Assembly: GCF_032917945.1 (NCBI RefSeq)
Contig: NZ_CP136624.1
Coordinates: 9,099,001-9,163,000 of the forward strand
Reading direction: 5' to 3'
From: Bradyrhizobium sp. sBnM-33
Lineage (GTDB): Bacteria > Pseudomonadota > Alphaproteobacteria > Rhizobiales > Xanthobacteraceae
DNA length: 64,000 nucleotides
The position numbers were made by a program, and so were the translations under genes. The notes under the pieces are model-generated. The model was not told the origin of the DNA. It searched no databases and saw only the letters and a program-made list of their open reading frames with translations. Below are positions 35,405 to 44,419 of the stretch, piece by piece (positions within the stretch are counted from its first letter, which is position 1; every line of letters begins with the position of its first letter).

Positions 35405-37317
35405 TTTCAATCTGGAATCTTAATGGACCGTCACCGCTTGAGCAACCCGCCGGGTCGCATTTGAATTCTAATCTGCTTCGCTACTGCCTCGTCTACAGCG
35501 TCTTGAACGTGCCGCCCGATATCTTTCCCGAGAGCATCGTCATCAGCCGCGGACTGACCGTGGTTGCCCTGCACGTTCACGGTATTTGGCGGGCGCTGAA
35601 AGCGGGTATAGCGAGTGGGTGATTCGTTTCCTTTGCCGGCCGGTGTGTGGCTAGCGCCAAGCACGCTCAGCTCACCACCGAGCTTCCGAACGAATCCTGC
35701 GGCCTATCAGGTGCAACCGAGGAGGTGGCCCAGTCGTGAGCGCCCAGATCTAAAAGGGGAGGTTGCGACGAGAAGGAACCGCGGCTGTAGGCGACAGTCA
35801 GGTCTACAACAGTTGTCGGATGCCGGAGATGCGTTTGGTGCATTGAAAACGTTGGCGGCAGTCCAGGCGACATTCCGAAGTAGGCTCACCCAGATGATCG
35901 ACGGCTGCGACTTCGATGGCAACGTGGACGCGCTCAAACACGTCAGAGACGTTGTCACGGCCGTGGAGTCGGCAACGACCTCCGGCCGGAGAGACGATCA
36001 GAGACGAGTGGGTCTCCAGGCAGGTCTTCAACGCCCCTAAAAAACTACCTTAAGATGCAAGCTGCGTTTGCGGTAGACCAGCTGCAGTTTGCGATTTGCG
36101 CAAGTTCCAAGACCGGAGCAGCAAAAAAGAATCGTTCGAGTTTGTCAGACCGCAAACTCACAGTCTGTTTAATTGCTTATGCAATAGGAATTAACTTGCG
36201 ATTAGTTTGCGATTTAGGCCTCAGAATAATTTTTTGAATGACAAACTCGTTTGGGAACCTAGGCCAGCGGGCGAAAAAGCAGTGCCAATCAGCACAACCT
36301 CCGGACGTTTCCGCCAAATGCGAACGAGAGAGCATAGGCCGACTTTCGACTATTCCCCCGAGAGGCCGACCGAGAGAGCCAAAACACCAGAAGCTCAATA
36401 TCCATCGTATCCAATATAGTTCGGCGTAGCTCAGTAAGAGGCCAAAAACGACAAGAACCGACACGCCCCTCCGCCTCAACGGGGGGCCGCACGCAACGAT
36501 TTGTCGAGGCGCCGGCCGCAGAGCGGGGCGAGAACACGTTTGGTAGGAAATCGTTTGGTTCGTATTAGGACGATGGTTTGGGACGATCGTCTCCACTGTC
36601 CTGACGGGGTTGATTCTCTTATCCTTGGTGCAAATCAGTCCGGTTCGTGAGGTAGCGGCTCAACCCGAAGTGGCGGCAGCCTTTAGCTGTCGCGAAAAGC
36701 TCGGCCTAGATGAGATTTGCGCAACAATAGAATCAGGAGTGGTCGTGTCTTGAATCTATCGTGCGTCCAGAGCTCGGTTCTTGAATCAATATTGCTCGAC
36801 TCGAAAGAGCTCTTTCAGCGAACTGTTGGGGCGACGGCTCTCGGAATGACGGGCGAAGATGAACTGCTCGACACACCAATCCCGTAGACCCCGCTACCGG
36901 CAAGCTGAGGCGGCATATTTTTGAGAGGCATTCCAATACTCATAGCTTCGATCGGTGCAGAGCACCAATTGGTCGCCGGACAAAGTTTGGGGCTCGATAA
37001 AACCTAGGACCCCAGCATTGTGGCTGCTCAGCCTCCTGCCGTGCCCCTACTCCGACAGATGACAAATTGGACCGCACAGCAGATCCCCGTCTGAAGCGCT
37101 CGAATTTGTATTGCCTGCAATAGCCCGGCCACCCTAGATTGAGCCTCAAACCGCTTCGGCCAAACGAAGCGTTATCACCGGCTTGGGGGCGGGATGGCAC
37201 GCGGGCGCTCGAAAACAACAGAGAGTGCGATTGAGGCCTGCAAGGACAGCCCTTGGGTGTTGAAGGGGGCGCGTTGCCTCCAGCCGCTAATCGACCTCGA
37301 GCACTTGTCGCGAAACG
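35405..37317. other. 1.9-kb stretch without a recognisable gene
   Basis: No frame here has a convincing ribosome site and product. A possible remnant (AFGALKTLAAVQATFRSRLTQMIDGC, frame ending 36040) is noted. At 36050-36220 the motif agtttgcg(attt) recurs in both orientations beside AT-rich sequence. The rest looks like decayed DNA leading into the hsdR promoter. Confidence 0.45.
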
Positions 37318-39768
37318 ATGGATAAGCGGTCTCTCACCGAGCGCGACATTTGCACGAAGTTCATCCTGCCCGCCCTTAAGCGTGCCGGGTGGGACGAGAT
37401 GTTGCAGGTCCGCGAGGAGGTCTTCTTTACCAATGGCAGGATCATCGTTCGCGGCAAATTGGTTACTCGCGGCAAGGCCAAAAAGGCCGACTTCGTTCTC
37501 TACTTCAAACCAAATATCCCCATCGCGCTCATAGAGGCGAAGGACAACAACCATAGCGTCGGCGACGGCATTCAGCAGGCCCTCGAATACGCCCTCGCGC
37601 TGCGCATTCCGTTCGTCTTCTCCTCGAATGGTGACGGCTTCCTGTTCCATGACCGCACCGGCCAAAGCGCTACCAAGGAGGTAAATATCGGCCTAGACGC
37701 GTTCCCGTCGCCCGCTGACCTGTGGACGCGGTATTGCGCCTGGAAGGGAATTGTCGCAGAAGCCGAGCAGATTGTGCTCCAGGACTATTTCGACGACGGG
37801 GGCGGTAAAGCCCCGCGCTATTATCAGGTAAACGCTGTCAACGCCGCGATCGAAGCCATTGCCGCTGGCCGAGACCGCGTCTTACTCGTGATGGCGACCG
37901 GCACCGGCAAGACCTATACCGCCTTCCAGATCATCTGGCGACTTTGGAAGGCCGGCAGGAAGAAACGCATCCTGTTCTTGGCGGACCGCAATGTGCTGAT
38001 CGACCAGACAATGGTAAACGATTTTCGTCCGTTCGGCGCGGCGATGGCGAAGCTCTCGACTAACTCCAAGACCATCGAGAGGCAGGACGGCTCAACTGTC
38101 GATCTAACGCTTGCGCTCGACAAGAAGCGACGTATCGACACCGCCTTTGAAATCTATCTCGGACTCTATCAGGCGATCACGGGTCCAGAGGAACGCCAAA
38201 AACTCTACAAGGAATTCTCCAAGGAGTTCTTCGACCTGATCGTAATCGACGAGTGTCACCGCGGAAGCGCCGCGGACGATTCCGCATGGCGCGAAATACT
38301 CAACCACTTTTCGGGTGCAACCCAAATCGGTCTGACCGCTACGCCAAAGGAGACAGAATATGTCTCTAATACCGACTACTTCGGCGAGCCGGCCTTCACT
38401 TATTCTCTGCGGCAGGGCATCAGCGATGGGTTTCTCGCACCCTATAAGGTCATCAAGGTTCATATCGACCGTGACATCGAAGGTTATCGCCCCGAACTCG
38501 GCCAGCTCGACCGTGATGGCAACGCGATTGAGGACCGGATATACAACGCGAAGGACTTCGACCGAACGCTGGTGCTTGACGACCGCACCCTGCTTACGGC
38601 GAAAAAGATCACCGAATTCCTCAAGGAGAGCGGCGACCGATTTCAGAAAACAATCGTCTTTTGCGTCGACGAGGAGCACGCGGCTCGGATGCGACAGGCC
38701 CTGGTCAATGAGAACAGGGACCTTTGCGACGACAATCACCGATACGTTATGAGAATTACAGGCACCGATAAGGACGGGCAAGATCAGCTCGGAAACTTCA
38801 TCGATCCAGAATCGCGGTATCCGGTTCTGGTTACGACCTCGCGGCTGCTATCCACCGGCGTCGATGCCCAGACCTGCCGGTTGATCGTGCTAGATCGCCC
38901 GGTGGGCTCGATGACAGAATTTAAGCAGATCGTCGGGCGCGGCACCCGCGTTCACGAGGATACCAAGAAATTCTACTTCACCCTCATCGACTTCCGTGGC
39001 GCAACAAACCACTTTGCCGATCCGGAATACGACGGTGACCCGGTGCAGATCTACGAGCCGGACGCAGACGACCCGATCACGCCTCCGGACACGGCGGGCG
39101 AGCCGAACGATATGGGGGAAGCAGATCAGACGCCTTTCGGTCTCCCGGAGGACGAAACCCTTGTCGATTGGCCAGGCTTTCCGCGACCGACTGGCGGCGG
39201 GTCGCGAAAAATATACGTGGACGGTGTCGGCGCGCGTATTGTCGCTGAGCGTGTCGAATATCTCGACGAGAACGGCCGGCTCGTGACCGAAAGTCTTCGA
39301 GACTTCACCAAGAGCGCGCTGAAGAAGCGCTACACCAGCCTTGACGACTTCCTCAAGCGCTGGAAAGCGGCCGAGCGTAAGCAGGCGATTATTGAAGAAC
39401 TGGAAGCCGAGGGGCTTTCGCTCGATGCCATTGGCGAGGAACTCGGAAAGCACCTCGATCCCTTCGATCTAATCTGCCACGTCGCCTTTGATCGAAAGCC
39501 GCTGACGCGACGCGAGCGGGCCGACAACGTCAAGAAGCGTGACGTGTTTACGAAATACGGCCCTCAAGCTCGCGCCATCCTTGAAGCTCTCCTCGAAAAA
39601 TATCGCGACGAAGGCATTCTCAACCTCGACGACGCCAACGTCCTCAAAATCGCGCCATTCAGCGCGATGGGCAGCGTCGTTCAACTCATCAAAGCGTTCG
39701 GCGGCAGGGAGGGCTTTGAAAAGGCCGTCCACGAGTTGCAGGATGTTCTCTATCAGGAGACTGCTTGA
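37318..39768 (+). CDS. hsdR: Type I restriction enzyme, R subunit
   Basis: 816 residues. An N-terminal PD-(D/E)XK nuclease domain (KKADFVLYF...ALIEAKD, about 58-75, with the Asp and the E-x-K pair) is followed by a superfamily 2 motor: Walker A VMATGTGKT near 191, DECH box VIDECHRGS near 310, motif III IGLTATP, and the C-terminal helicase motifs VLVTTSRLLSTGVDAQ and FKQIVGRGTR. The tail is the helical HsdM-binding region. Length and architecture match EcoAI-type (IB) HsdR. It would translocate and cleave unmodified DNA together with the M-S protein. The M-S start lies 3 bp after its stop, so they form one operon; the promoter should lie in the 200 bp upstream. Confidence 0.93.
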   Translation: MDKRSLTERDICTKFILPALKRAGWDEMLQVREEVFFTNGRIIVRGKLVTRGKAKKADFVLYFKPNIPIALIEAKDNNHSVGDGIQQALEYALALRIPFVFSSNGDGFLFHDRTGQSATKEVNIGLDAFPSPADLWTRYCAWKGIVAEAEQIVLQDYFDDGGGKAPRYYQVNAVNAAIEAIAAGRDRVLLVMATGTGKTYTAFQIIWRLWKAGRKKRILFLADRNVLIDQTMVNDFRPFGAAMAKLSTNSKTIERQDGSTVDLTLALDKKRRIDTAFEIYLGLYQAITGPEERQKLYKEFSKEFFDLIVIDECHRGSAADDSAWREILNHFSGATQIGLTATPKETEYVSNTDYFGEPAFTYSLRQGISDGFLAPYKVIKVHIDRDIEGYRPELGQLDRDGNAIEDRIYNAKDFDRTLVLDDRTLLTAKKITEFLKESGDRFQKTIVFCVDEEHAARMRQALVNENRDLCDDNHRYVMRITGTDKDGQDQLGNFIDPESRYPVLVTTSRLLSTGVDAQTCRLIVLDRPVGSMTEFKQIVGRGTRVHEDTKKFYFTLIDFRGATNHFADPEYDGDPVQIYEPDADDPITPPDTAGEPNDMGEADQTPFGLPEDETLVDWPGFPRPTGGGSRKIYVDGVGARIVAERVEYLDENGRLVTESLRDFTKSALKKRYTSLDDFLKRWKAAERKQAIIEELEAEGLSLDAIGEELGKHLDPFDLICHVAFDRKPLTRRERADNVKKRDVFTKYGPQARAILEALLEKYRDEGILNLDDANVLKIAPFSAMGSVVQLIKAFGGREGFEKAVHELQDVLYQETA

Positions 39769-39771
39769 ACC

Positions 39772-42090
39772 ATGATAGTCCGGACCACTGTAAAATCTAT
39801 TCAAGATCTCATGCGTCAAGACAGCGGTGTCGATGGCGATGCGCAGCGTATTAGTCAGCTATGCTGGACGTTTTTCCTGAAAATCATCGACGATCAAGAC
39901 CAGGAGCTAGAACTCACAAAAGACGATTATCGCTCCCCAATCCCGAAGAAATATCAGTGGCGCAACTGGGCAGCAGACCCTGAGGGCATTACCGGCGACG
40001 CGCTGCTCGCGTTTATCAACGGCGAGTTATTCCCCGCGCTAAAGGGCTTGGCCGTCACTGCGAAAACGGACGGTCGCCACCGCATGGTGCGCGACGTGTT
40101 TGAGGACGCTTACAATTACATGAAATCCGGCCATTTGGTTCGGCAGGTGATCAACAGAATCAACGCAATCGATTTCAACAACCTGAACGACCGCCGTCAC
40201 TTCGGTGAATTTTACGAACAACTTCTCAATGATCTTCAGAGCGCGGGCAATGCCGGCGAGTATTACACGCCGCGTGCCGTCACCGCCTTCATGGTCGACC
40301 GGATCGACCCCCACCCCGGTGAACTCCTGTTCGATCCCGCCTGCGGCACGGGCGGCTTTTTGACCTGCGCAATAAGGCATATGGAGAGGGACTACGTTCG
40401 CACACCCAAGCAACGCGAGAAGATGCAAGCAGCCTTACGCGCGGTTGAGAAAAAGCCGCTCCCTCATATGCTTTGCGTCACTAATATGTTGCTGAACGGC
40501 GTCGAAGATCCGAGCTTTGTGCGTCACGACAACACGCTTGCTCGGCCCCTCATTTCCTGGAGTAAGGACGAGCGGGTAGACATCGTCCTCACTAACCCGC
40601 CCTTCGGCGGCCGAGAGGAAGACGGAATTGAGGACAACTTTCCAACCTTCCGCACCAAGGAGACGGCAGATTTGTTTCTTGCCCTCATCGTCCGGTTGCT
40701 GAAGCCAGGCGGACGGGCCGCCGTGGTGTTGCCCGATGGCACGCTGTTCGGCGAGGGGATCAAGACACGTCTCAAGGAACATCTGATGGAGGAGTGCAAC
40801 CTGCACACCATCGTCCGGCTGCCAAATTCGGCATTCAAACCCTACGCTTCGATCGGCACCAATCTGCTCTTCTTCGAAAAAGGTGCGCCGACCAAGGACA
40901 TCTGGTTCTACGAACACCGCGTGCCGGACGGCCAGAAGGCCTATTCAATGACAAGGCCGATCCGCCTAGAACATTTCCAGGACTGCATCGACTGGTGGGG
41001 CGACGAGAACCGCAAAGGCCGCAAGGAGACGCCGCGCGCGTGGAAAGTGACGGCGGAGGCGGTGAAGGCGCGCGGTTACAATCTCGATATTAAGAATCCG
41101 CACAGCGTGCCGGACGACTACGGCAACCCGAAAAAGCTGCTGGTCGATCTTGCTGCAGTCGAAGCCGAGACGACGCTTTACCATCACCACTTGAAGACGA
41201 TCCTCGCTGAGGCTCGCCCGATCAACGCAGGACGCTTGCTTAAGCACTACGAACGGATCGCCGACGCACCCGACGCTGTCGACCGATTGCGTCGCTTCGT
41301 GCTCGACCTCGCGGTGCGCGGCAACCTTGAACCGCAGAACACGAACGATGAGCCGGCAACAGAGCTTTTGAAGCGTATTGCGATAGCAAAGGTCGACCGG
41401 AAGAGGAAAACCGACGATGCCCGGATCAAGATTGAGCCCGATCCGAAGCCCGAGGAACTGGCGATGCCGCTTCCCCGTGGATGGGCAGTCCAATCGTTCG
41501 AAAACCTATTTCTATTTATCGACTATCGTGGCAATACGCCGCCAAAAACGGACGAAGGCATCCCACTCATCACCGCCAAGAACATTCGCATGGGCCACCT
41601 AAACCGCGAGCCACGCGAATACATATCGAGGGCGACGTTCAAGACATGGATGACGCGCGGCCTACCTAAGATCGGTGATTTGTTCTTCACCACTGAAGCT
41701 CCCCTAGCCAATATTTGCCTCAACGACATCGAGGAACCTTTCGCGCTCGCACAGCGAGCCATCTGTTTTCAGCCATATGCAAGTATCGACACCAAATTTT
41801 TGATGTTCGCTTTGATGAGCGACGTCATGCAATCGCTGATCGACAGACACGCAACCGGTATGACGGCAAAGGGCATCAAGGCTGCAAACTTGAAGCCACT
41901 TCCTATCCCGATCCCACCCCTCGCCGAACAGAATCGCATCGTCGCCAAGGTCGATGCGCTAATGGCGATTTGCGACCGGCTGGAGGCCAGCCTGATCGCT
42001 GCAGCCGCAACCCGACGTCGGCTACTCGACTCTCTCCTAGCCGAGGCCTTGGCACCAATGCCCGCTCAAGAAAGAGAAGCCGCGGAGTGA
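39772..42090 (+). CDS. hsdM: Type I restriction-modification fusion protein, HsdM-HsdS
   Basis: 772 residues. An HsdM N-terminal helical domain precedes an adenine-N6 methyltransferase with motif I FDPACGTGGF (about 188) and motif IV NPPF (about 273). After a helical linker ending near residue 545 comes one specificity (target-recognition) domain: PLPRGWAVQSFENLFLFIDYRGNTPPKTDEGIPLITAKNI, ending with the conserved IPIPPLAEQNRIVAKVDALMAICDRLEASL helix. A normal HsdS has two such domains; here only one is present and it is fused to M. Two copies in the complex would therefore read a symmetric bipartite site. All catalytic residues look intact. A truncated phosphoesterase frame starts on the overlapping GTGA. 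Confidence 0.92.
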   Translation: MIVRTTVKSIQDLMRQDSGVDGDAQRISQLCWTFFLKIIDDQDQELELTKDDYRSPIPKKYQWRNWAADPEGITGDALLAFINGELFPALKGLAVTAKTDGRHRMVRDVFEDAYNYMKSGHLVRQVINRINAIDFNNLNDRRHFGEFYEQLLNDLQSAGNAGEYYTPRAVTAFMVDRIDPHPGELLFDPACGTGGFLTCAIRHMERDYVRTPKQREKMQAALRAVEKKPLPHMLCVTNMLLNGVEDPSFVRHDNTLARPLISWSKDERVDIVLTNPPFGGREEDGIEDNFPTFRTKETADLFLALIVRLLKPGGRAAVVLPDGTLFGEGIKTRLKEHLMEECNLHTIVRLPNSAFKPYASIGTNLLFFEKGAPTKDIWFYEHRVPDGQKAYSMTRPIRLEHFQDCIDWWGDENRKGRKETPRAWKVTAEAVKARGYNLDIKNPHSVPDDYGNPKKLLVDLAAVEAETTLYHHHLKTILAEARPINAGRLLKHYERIADAPDAVDRLRRFVLDLAVRGNLEPQNTNDEPATELLKRIAIAKVDRKRKTDDARIKIEPDPKPEELAMPLPRGWAVQSFENLFLFIDYRGNTPPKTDEGIPLITAKNIRMGHLNREPREYISRATFKTWMTRGLPKIGDLFFTTEAPLANICLNDIEEPFALAQRAICFQPYASIDTKFLMFALMSDVMQSLIDRHATGMTAKGIKAANLKPLPIPIPPLAEQNRIVAKVDALMAICDRLEASLIAAAATRRRLLDSLLAEALAPMPAQEREAAE

Positions 42091-42170
42091 CCTTAGGATA
42101 CGACATGGTTAGCGATATTCACGGCCACGACGATCAGCTCCATCGGCTGTTACAAACTCGGTTAAGCTTC
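42087..42170 (+). pseudogene. Truncated metallophosphoesterase start
   Basis: A GTG overlapping the M-S stop codon (GTGA) opens a frame reading TLGYDMVSDIHGHDDQLHRLLQ. This is the N terminus of PPP/ApaH-type calcineurin-like phosphoesterases, with the D-x-H metal motif as SDIHGH. After about 25 codons the similarity ends; the next metal motif (GDxxDRG) is absent and the sequence changes character toward the tRNA fragment. It was probably the third gene of the restriction operon, cut off at the island's right edge. Confidence 0.6.
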
Positions 42171-42272
42171 GCGCTCTCGGAATGCCCGGCTATTGGTTCC
42201 CGAGCAGCTGAATCGCTGCAAAGCAGCGATTTCGGCCCGCCACAGCCCCGGCACGCCCGGCACGTGCTTTCC

Positions 42273-42310
42273 TGGCGCACCCGACACGATTTGAACGTGT
42301 GACCTTTGCC
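42273..42310 (-). repeat. Inverted copy of the tRNA-Arg 3' half
   Basis: On the minus strand this 38-nt stretch (ggcaaaggtc...gggtgcgcca) matches the 3' half of the tRNA-Arg at 42409-42446 with one substitution in the T loop (ttcaaat for ttcgaat). Beyond its CCA, a hairpin (aatcgctgc-ttt-gcagcgatt, 42211-42231) follows, as expected after a tRNA. Joined to the orphan 5' half at 12091-12130 it would rebuild a complete tRNA-Arg. Confidence 0.85.
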
Positions 42311-42330
42311 GCAGGAGCTTCCAAAGCCCG

Positions 42331-42358
42331 TTGCCCCTGCCCGGCCAATCGGCTAAAT
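42331..42358 (+). promoter_or_regulatory. Promoter of tRNA-Arg within the right attachment repeat
   Basis: TTGCCC (42331-42336), a 16-bp spacer and CTAAAT (42353-42358) lie about 11 bp upstream of the mature tRNA 5' end. The same elements occur at the left copy (12052-12079), so the duplicated unit includes the promoter. Confidence 0.6.
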
Positions 42359-42369
42359 GAACCCCCGAA

Positions 42370-42446
42370 GCACCCGTAGCTCAGCTGGATAGAGCGTTGC
42401 CCTCCGAAGGCAAAGGTCACACGTTCGAATCGTGTCGGGTGCGCCA
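42370..42446 (+). tRNA. tRNA-Arg (anticodon CCG)
   Basis: A complete 77-nt cloverleaf: acceptor gcacccg/cgggtgc, D arm gctc-agctggata-gagc, anticodon stem ttgcc/ggcaa with loop ctccgaa (anticodon CCG), T arm cacacg-ttcgaat-cgtgt and an encoded CCA. It decodes CGG arginine codons. It marks the right end of the island: its 5' half and promoter are duplicated at 12051-12130. Its 3' end overlaps, on the opposite strand, the last codons of the serine recombinase gene. Confidence 0.95.
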
Positions 42447-44051
42447 CTTCGGTACAGAACTGGGCACTCCAAAACCTGCCGTTTTTGCGCTTGAGGCAGC
42501 GACGAGCGTCCGCAGCAGCACGCTTTTCGACCCCATGATGCGAACCTCTTTCGTGTCCACTTCGATGCGCTGGGCCAGCGCGCGGAGGTGGTCGCGGCGA
42601 TAGCCGCCCGACTCGGTCCGCATTCGCCTGCGCGCCTGACTAGCGAAGGTCTTGAGCGCCTGCGGCGTGATGCTCGGCCCGAGCCGATCGAGCGCACCGT
42701 CGGCCCGTTCTGCGTCGGCGCGGGCCTGATCGCGGATGGCCTTCAGCACCGTCACCCGCTCCTTGAGCATCGGGTCAGACACGTCAGCGATTCCGTTTTC
42801 GATGGCGTCGTAAAGCCGCTTGAGCTTGGCGCCTGCTTCGGCCGCACGCTTGCGTAATTCGGCGGCGTGCGCCGTTCGGCGCTCGGCGCGCTCCTCCCGG
42901 CGGTCGAGCACACGCGACAGGATTTGCTCGAGACGTTTGGGCTGCAAGAGGCGCTGCTCGATGTGCTCGGCGACCACGCTGTCGAGCTTTTCCATCGGAA
43001 CGGTTCGTCCCTTGCAGCCGGTCTCGCCCTGCCGAGCCTTGGTGCAGCAGGTGTAATACCTGTACCTGCCGCTCTTTCCCGTCGTCAGTGTCATGGCTCC
43101 GCCGCAAGTGGCGCAAAAGCAGATGCCGGTAAGGAGCGTGGGGCCGCTGACGACGCGCGGCGCGGTCATTGTAGGGCTGCGCGTTTTGAGCAGCCTCTGC
43201 ACCGCCTCGAACTCGGCTACGTCGATGATTGGCGGCACGGCCATCTCGACCACCTCGGCGTCCGGTTTGCGCTCGCGGGTCTTCCAATATTTGGTGTTGA
43301 AGCGGTGGCGGCCGATATACGTCGTTCGCGTCAGCACCTTGTGGACGGCGTCCACGCCCCAGCGCCCGCCGTCGCGCGTTCGGATGCCAGACCCATTCAG
43401 ATGTTTGGCGATCGATTTGACGCCCATTGGCCCCGAGGAGCCGTTTCCCTCGCGCGCTAGGCGGAAGATCAGCCGCACAGTTTGGGCCTGGATGGGATCG
43501 ATGTCCAATGTCTTCTTGGTACGGTGGCCGCGTTGCTCAGAGGCTTCCACGATGCGGTAGCCGATCGGCGGCAGCGCGCCGTTCCAAAAGCCTTGTCGCG
43601 CGTTCTCCTTCATGGCTCGCAGCGTATGCTTGGCGTTTTCCCTGGACTGGTATTCGTCGAACAGCGCCATGACCTGGCGGATCATGTTGCTCATCGGATC
43701 ATCGCCGAGCTCCTGGGTGATCGACACCAGCCGCACGCCGTTCTTGGCAAGCCGGCGGACGTAAAACTCAAGCTGGAACTGGTCGCGAAAGAAGCGGCTG
43801 AAGCTGTGGACCAGGATCACTCCGAACGCTGGCGGCTTGACCGTCGCCGCGTCGATCATGCGCTGGAACTCCGGTCGCCGATCGTCGGTTGCGGAGGCAC
43901 CGGGCTCGACATAATCAGCGGCAATCTCCCAGCCGCGCGACGCACAGTAGGCTTTCGCCTGGCGGCGCTGATCCGGGATGGAGAGATCGTTGTCGGCTTG
44001 CCGCCCCGTTGAGACTCGGAGGTAGAGAGCCGCCCGAACTGCCGCTGCCAT
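42417..44051 (-). CDS. Large serine recombinase (site-specific integrase type)
   Basis: About 544 residues. The resolvase domain starts [23 protein letters not shown] (Ser14 is the nucleophile), with [10 protein letters not shown] and the [19 protein letters not shown] helix. The Recombinase domain follows (PIGYRIVE ... [33 protein letters not shown]), then a zinc ribbon (CFCATCGG ... [14 protein letters not shown]) and a long basic coiled coil. This is the full large-serine-integrase architecture. The ATG at 44051 follows gaggggga; a longer frame to 44102 lacks a site. The gene ends RTRHDSNV with its stop codon inside the tRNA-Arg gene, placing the recombinase exactly at an attachment site. 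It is probably co-transcribed with the small gene just upstream. Confidence 0.88.
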   Translation of the reverse strand: MAAAVRAALYLRVSTGRQADNDLSIPDQRRQAKAYCASRGWEIAADYVEPGASATDDRRPEFQRMIDAATVKPPAFGVILVHSFSRFFRDQFQLEFYVRRLAKNGVRLVSITQELGDDPMSNMIRQVMALFDEYQSRENAKHTLRAMKENARQGFWNGALPPIGYRIVEASEQRGHRTKKTLDIDPIQAQTVRLIFRLAREGNGSSGPMGVKSIAKHLNGSGIRTRDGGRWGVDAVHKVLTRTTYIGRHRFNTKYWKTRERKPDAEVVEMAVPPIIDVAEFEAVQRLLKTRSPTMTAPRVVSGPTLLTGICFCATCGGAMTLTTGKSGRYRYYTCCTKARQGETGCKGRTVPMEKLDSVVAEHIEQRLLQPKRLEQILSRVLDRREERAERRTAHAAELRKRAAEAGAKLKRLYDAIENGIADVSDPMLKERVTVLKAIRDQARADAERADGALDRLGPSITPQALKTFASQARRRMRTESGGYRRDHLRALAQRIEVDTKEVRIMGSKSVLLRTLVAASSAKTAGFGVPSSVPKWRTRHDSNV

Positions 44052-44064
44052 GGTGATGTCCCCC

Positions 44065-44301
44065 TCAGCCGTCTCCAAATAGCTCGTCGAACAACTCGCC
44101 AAACCACGCCTCGAACACGGCGATCTCGGCCTCGGTCACCGGCACGTCTTCCGGCCAGTCATCCGTCACCGTCAATGTCGTCCGATCGCGCTTCGCCCGT
44201 CGACGGCCAGGACGAGCGGGCGCGGCCACATAGTCATAGTGATCGTCGAATAGCGCGCCGCCCGGCGCATGCCGTGGCTGCGATTCTTGCGAGGAAGCCA
44301 T
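44065..44301 (-). CDS. Small acidic protein upstream of the recombinase
   Basis: 78 residues (MASSQESQPRHAPGGALFDDHYDYVAAPARPGRRRAKRDRTTLTVTDDWPEDVPVTEAEIAVFEAWFGELFDELFGDG): a basic middle and an acidic amphipathic C-terminal helix, no known domain. It ends 13 bp before the recombinase ATG, so it is co-transcribed and may be a recombination accessory factor. An in-frame start at 44355 is possible, but 44301 gives the more protein-like N terminus. Confidence 0.6.
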   Translation of the reverse strand: MASSQESQPRHAPGGALFDDHYDYVAAPARPGRRRAKRDRTTLTVTDDWPEDVPVTEAEIAVFEAWFGELFDELFGDG

Positions 44302-44419
44302 GGCGCCACTGTGGCAAGCTTGGCCGATCCACTGAACAGCCGAAGTCCACGCCACATCACGCTGCCGTGCTCCGACCTCGCGCTTCCCTTGCGGCGTGAG
44401 CGCAATCGCTCACAGCAAG

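Larger units (their letters stand above)
12131..42409. mobile_element. Genomic (defence) island integrated in tRNA-Arg(CCG)
   Basis: The 30.3-kb segment between the two copies of the 80-nt tRNA repeat. It carries a tyrosine integrase, a serine recombinase with two ParB-like partners, a type I restriction system, a SIR2-HerA pair, two HNH nucleases, a patatin, a putative PD-(D/E)XK protein and several unknowns. Its coding density is lower and its sequence more AT-rich than the flanks. No conjugation genes or relaxase were recognised, so it would be an integrative or mobilisable island rather than a self-transmissible one. The crossover appears to be in the anticodon loop, a usual site for tyrosine integrases, but here the element supplies the tRNA 5' half. 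Confidence 0.82.

Noticed and set aside
35615..36040. 141-residue frame with a plausible C-terminal half (AFGALKTLAAVQATF)
   Set aside because: The N-terminal half is Pro/Arg-rich nonsense and there is no start or ribosome site; possibly a remnant, but not supportable.
12131..42409. Conjugative element (ICE)
   Set aside because: No relaxase, coupling protein or type IV secretion genes were recognised. HerA belongs to the SIR2 pair and is not a transfer ATPase.
42190..42447. Minus-strand frame beginning [21 protein letters not shown]
   Set aside because: It is the translation of the tRNA gene and its inverted fragment, a well-known source of false proteins.
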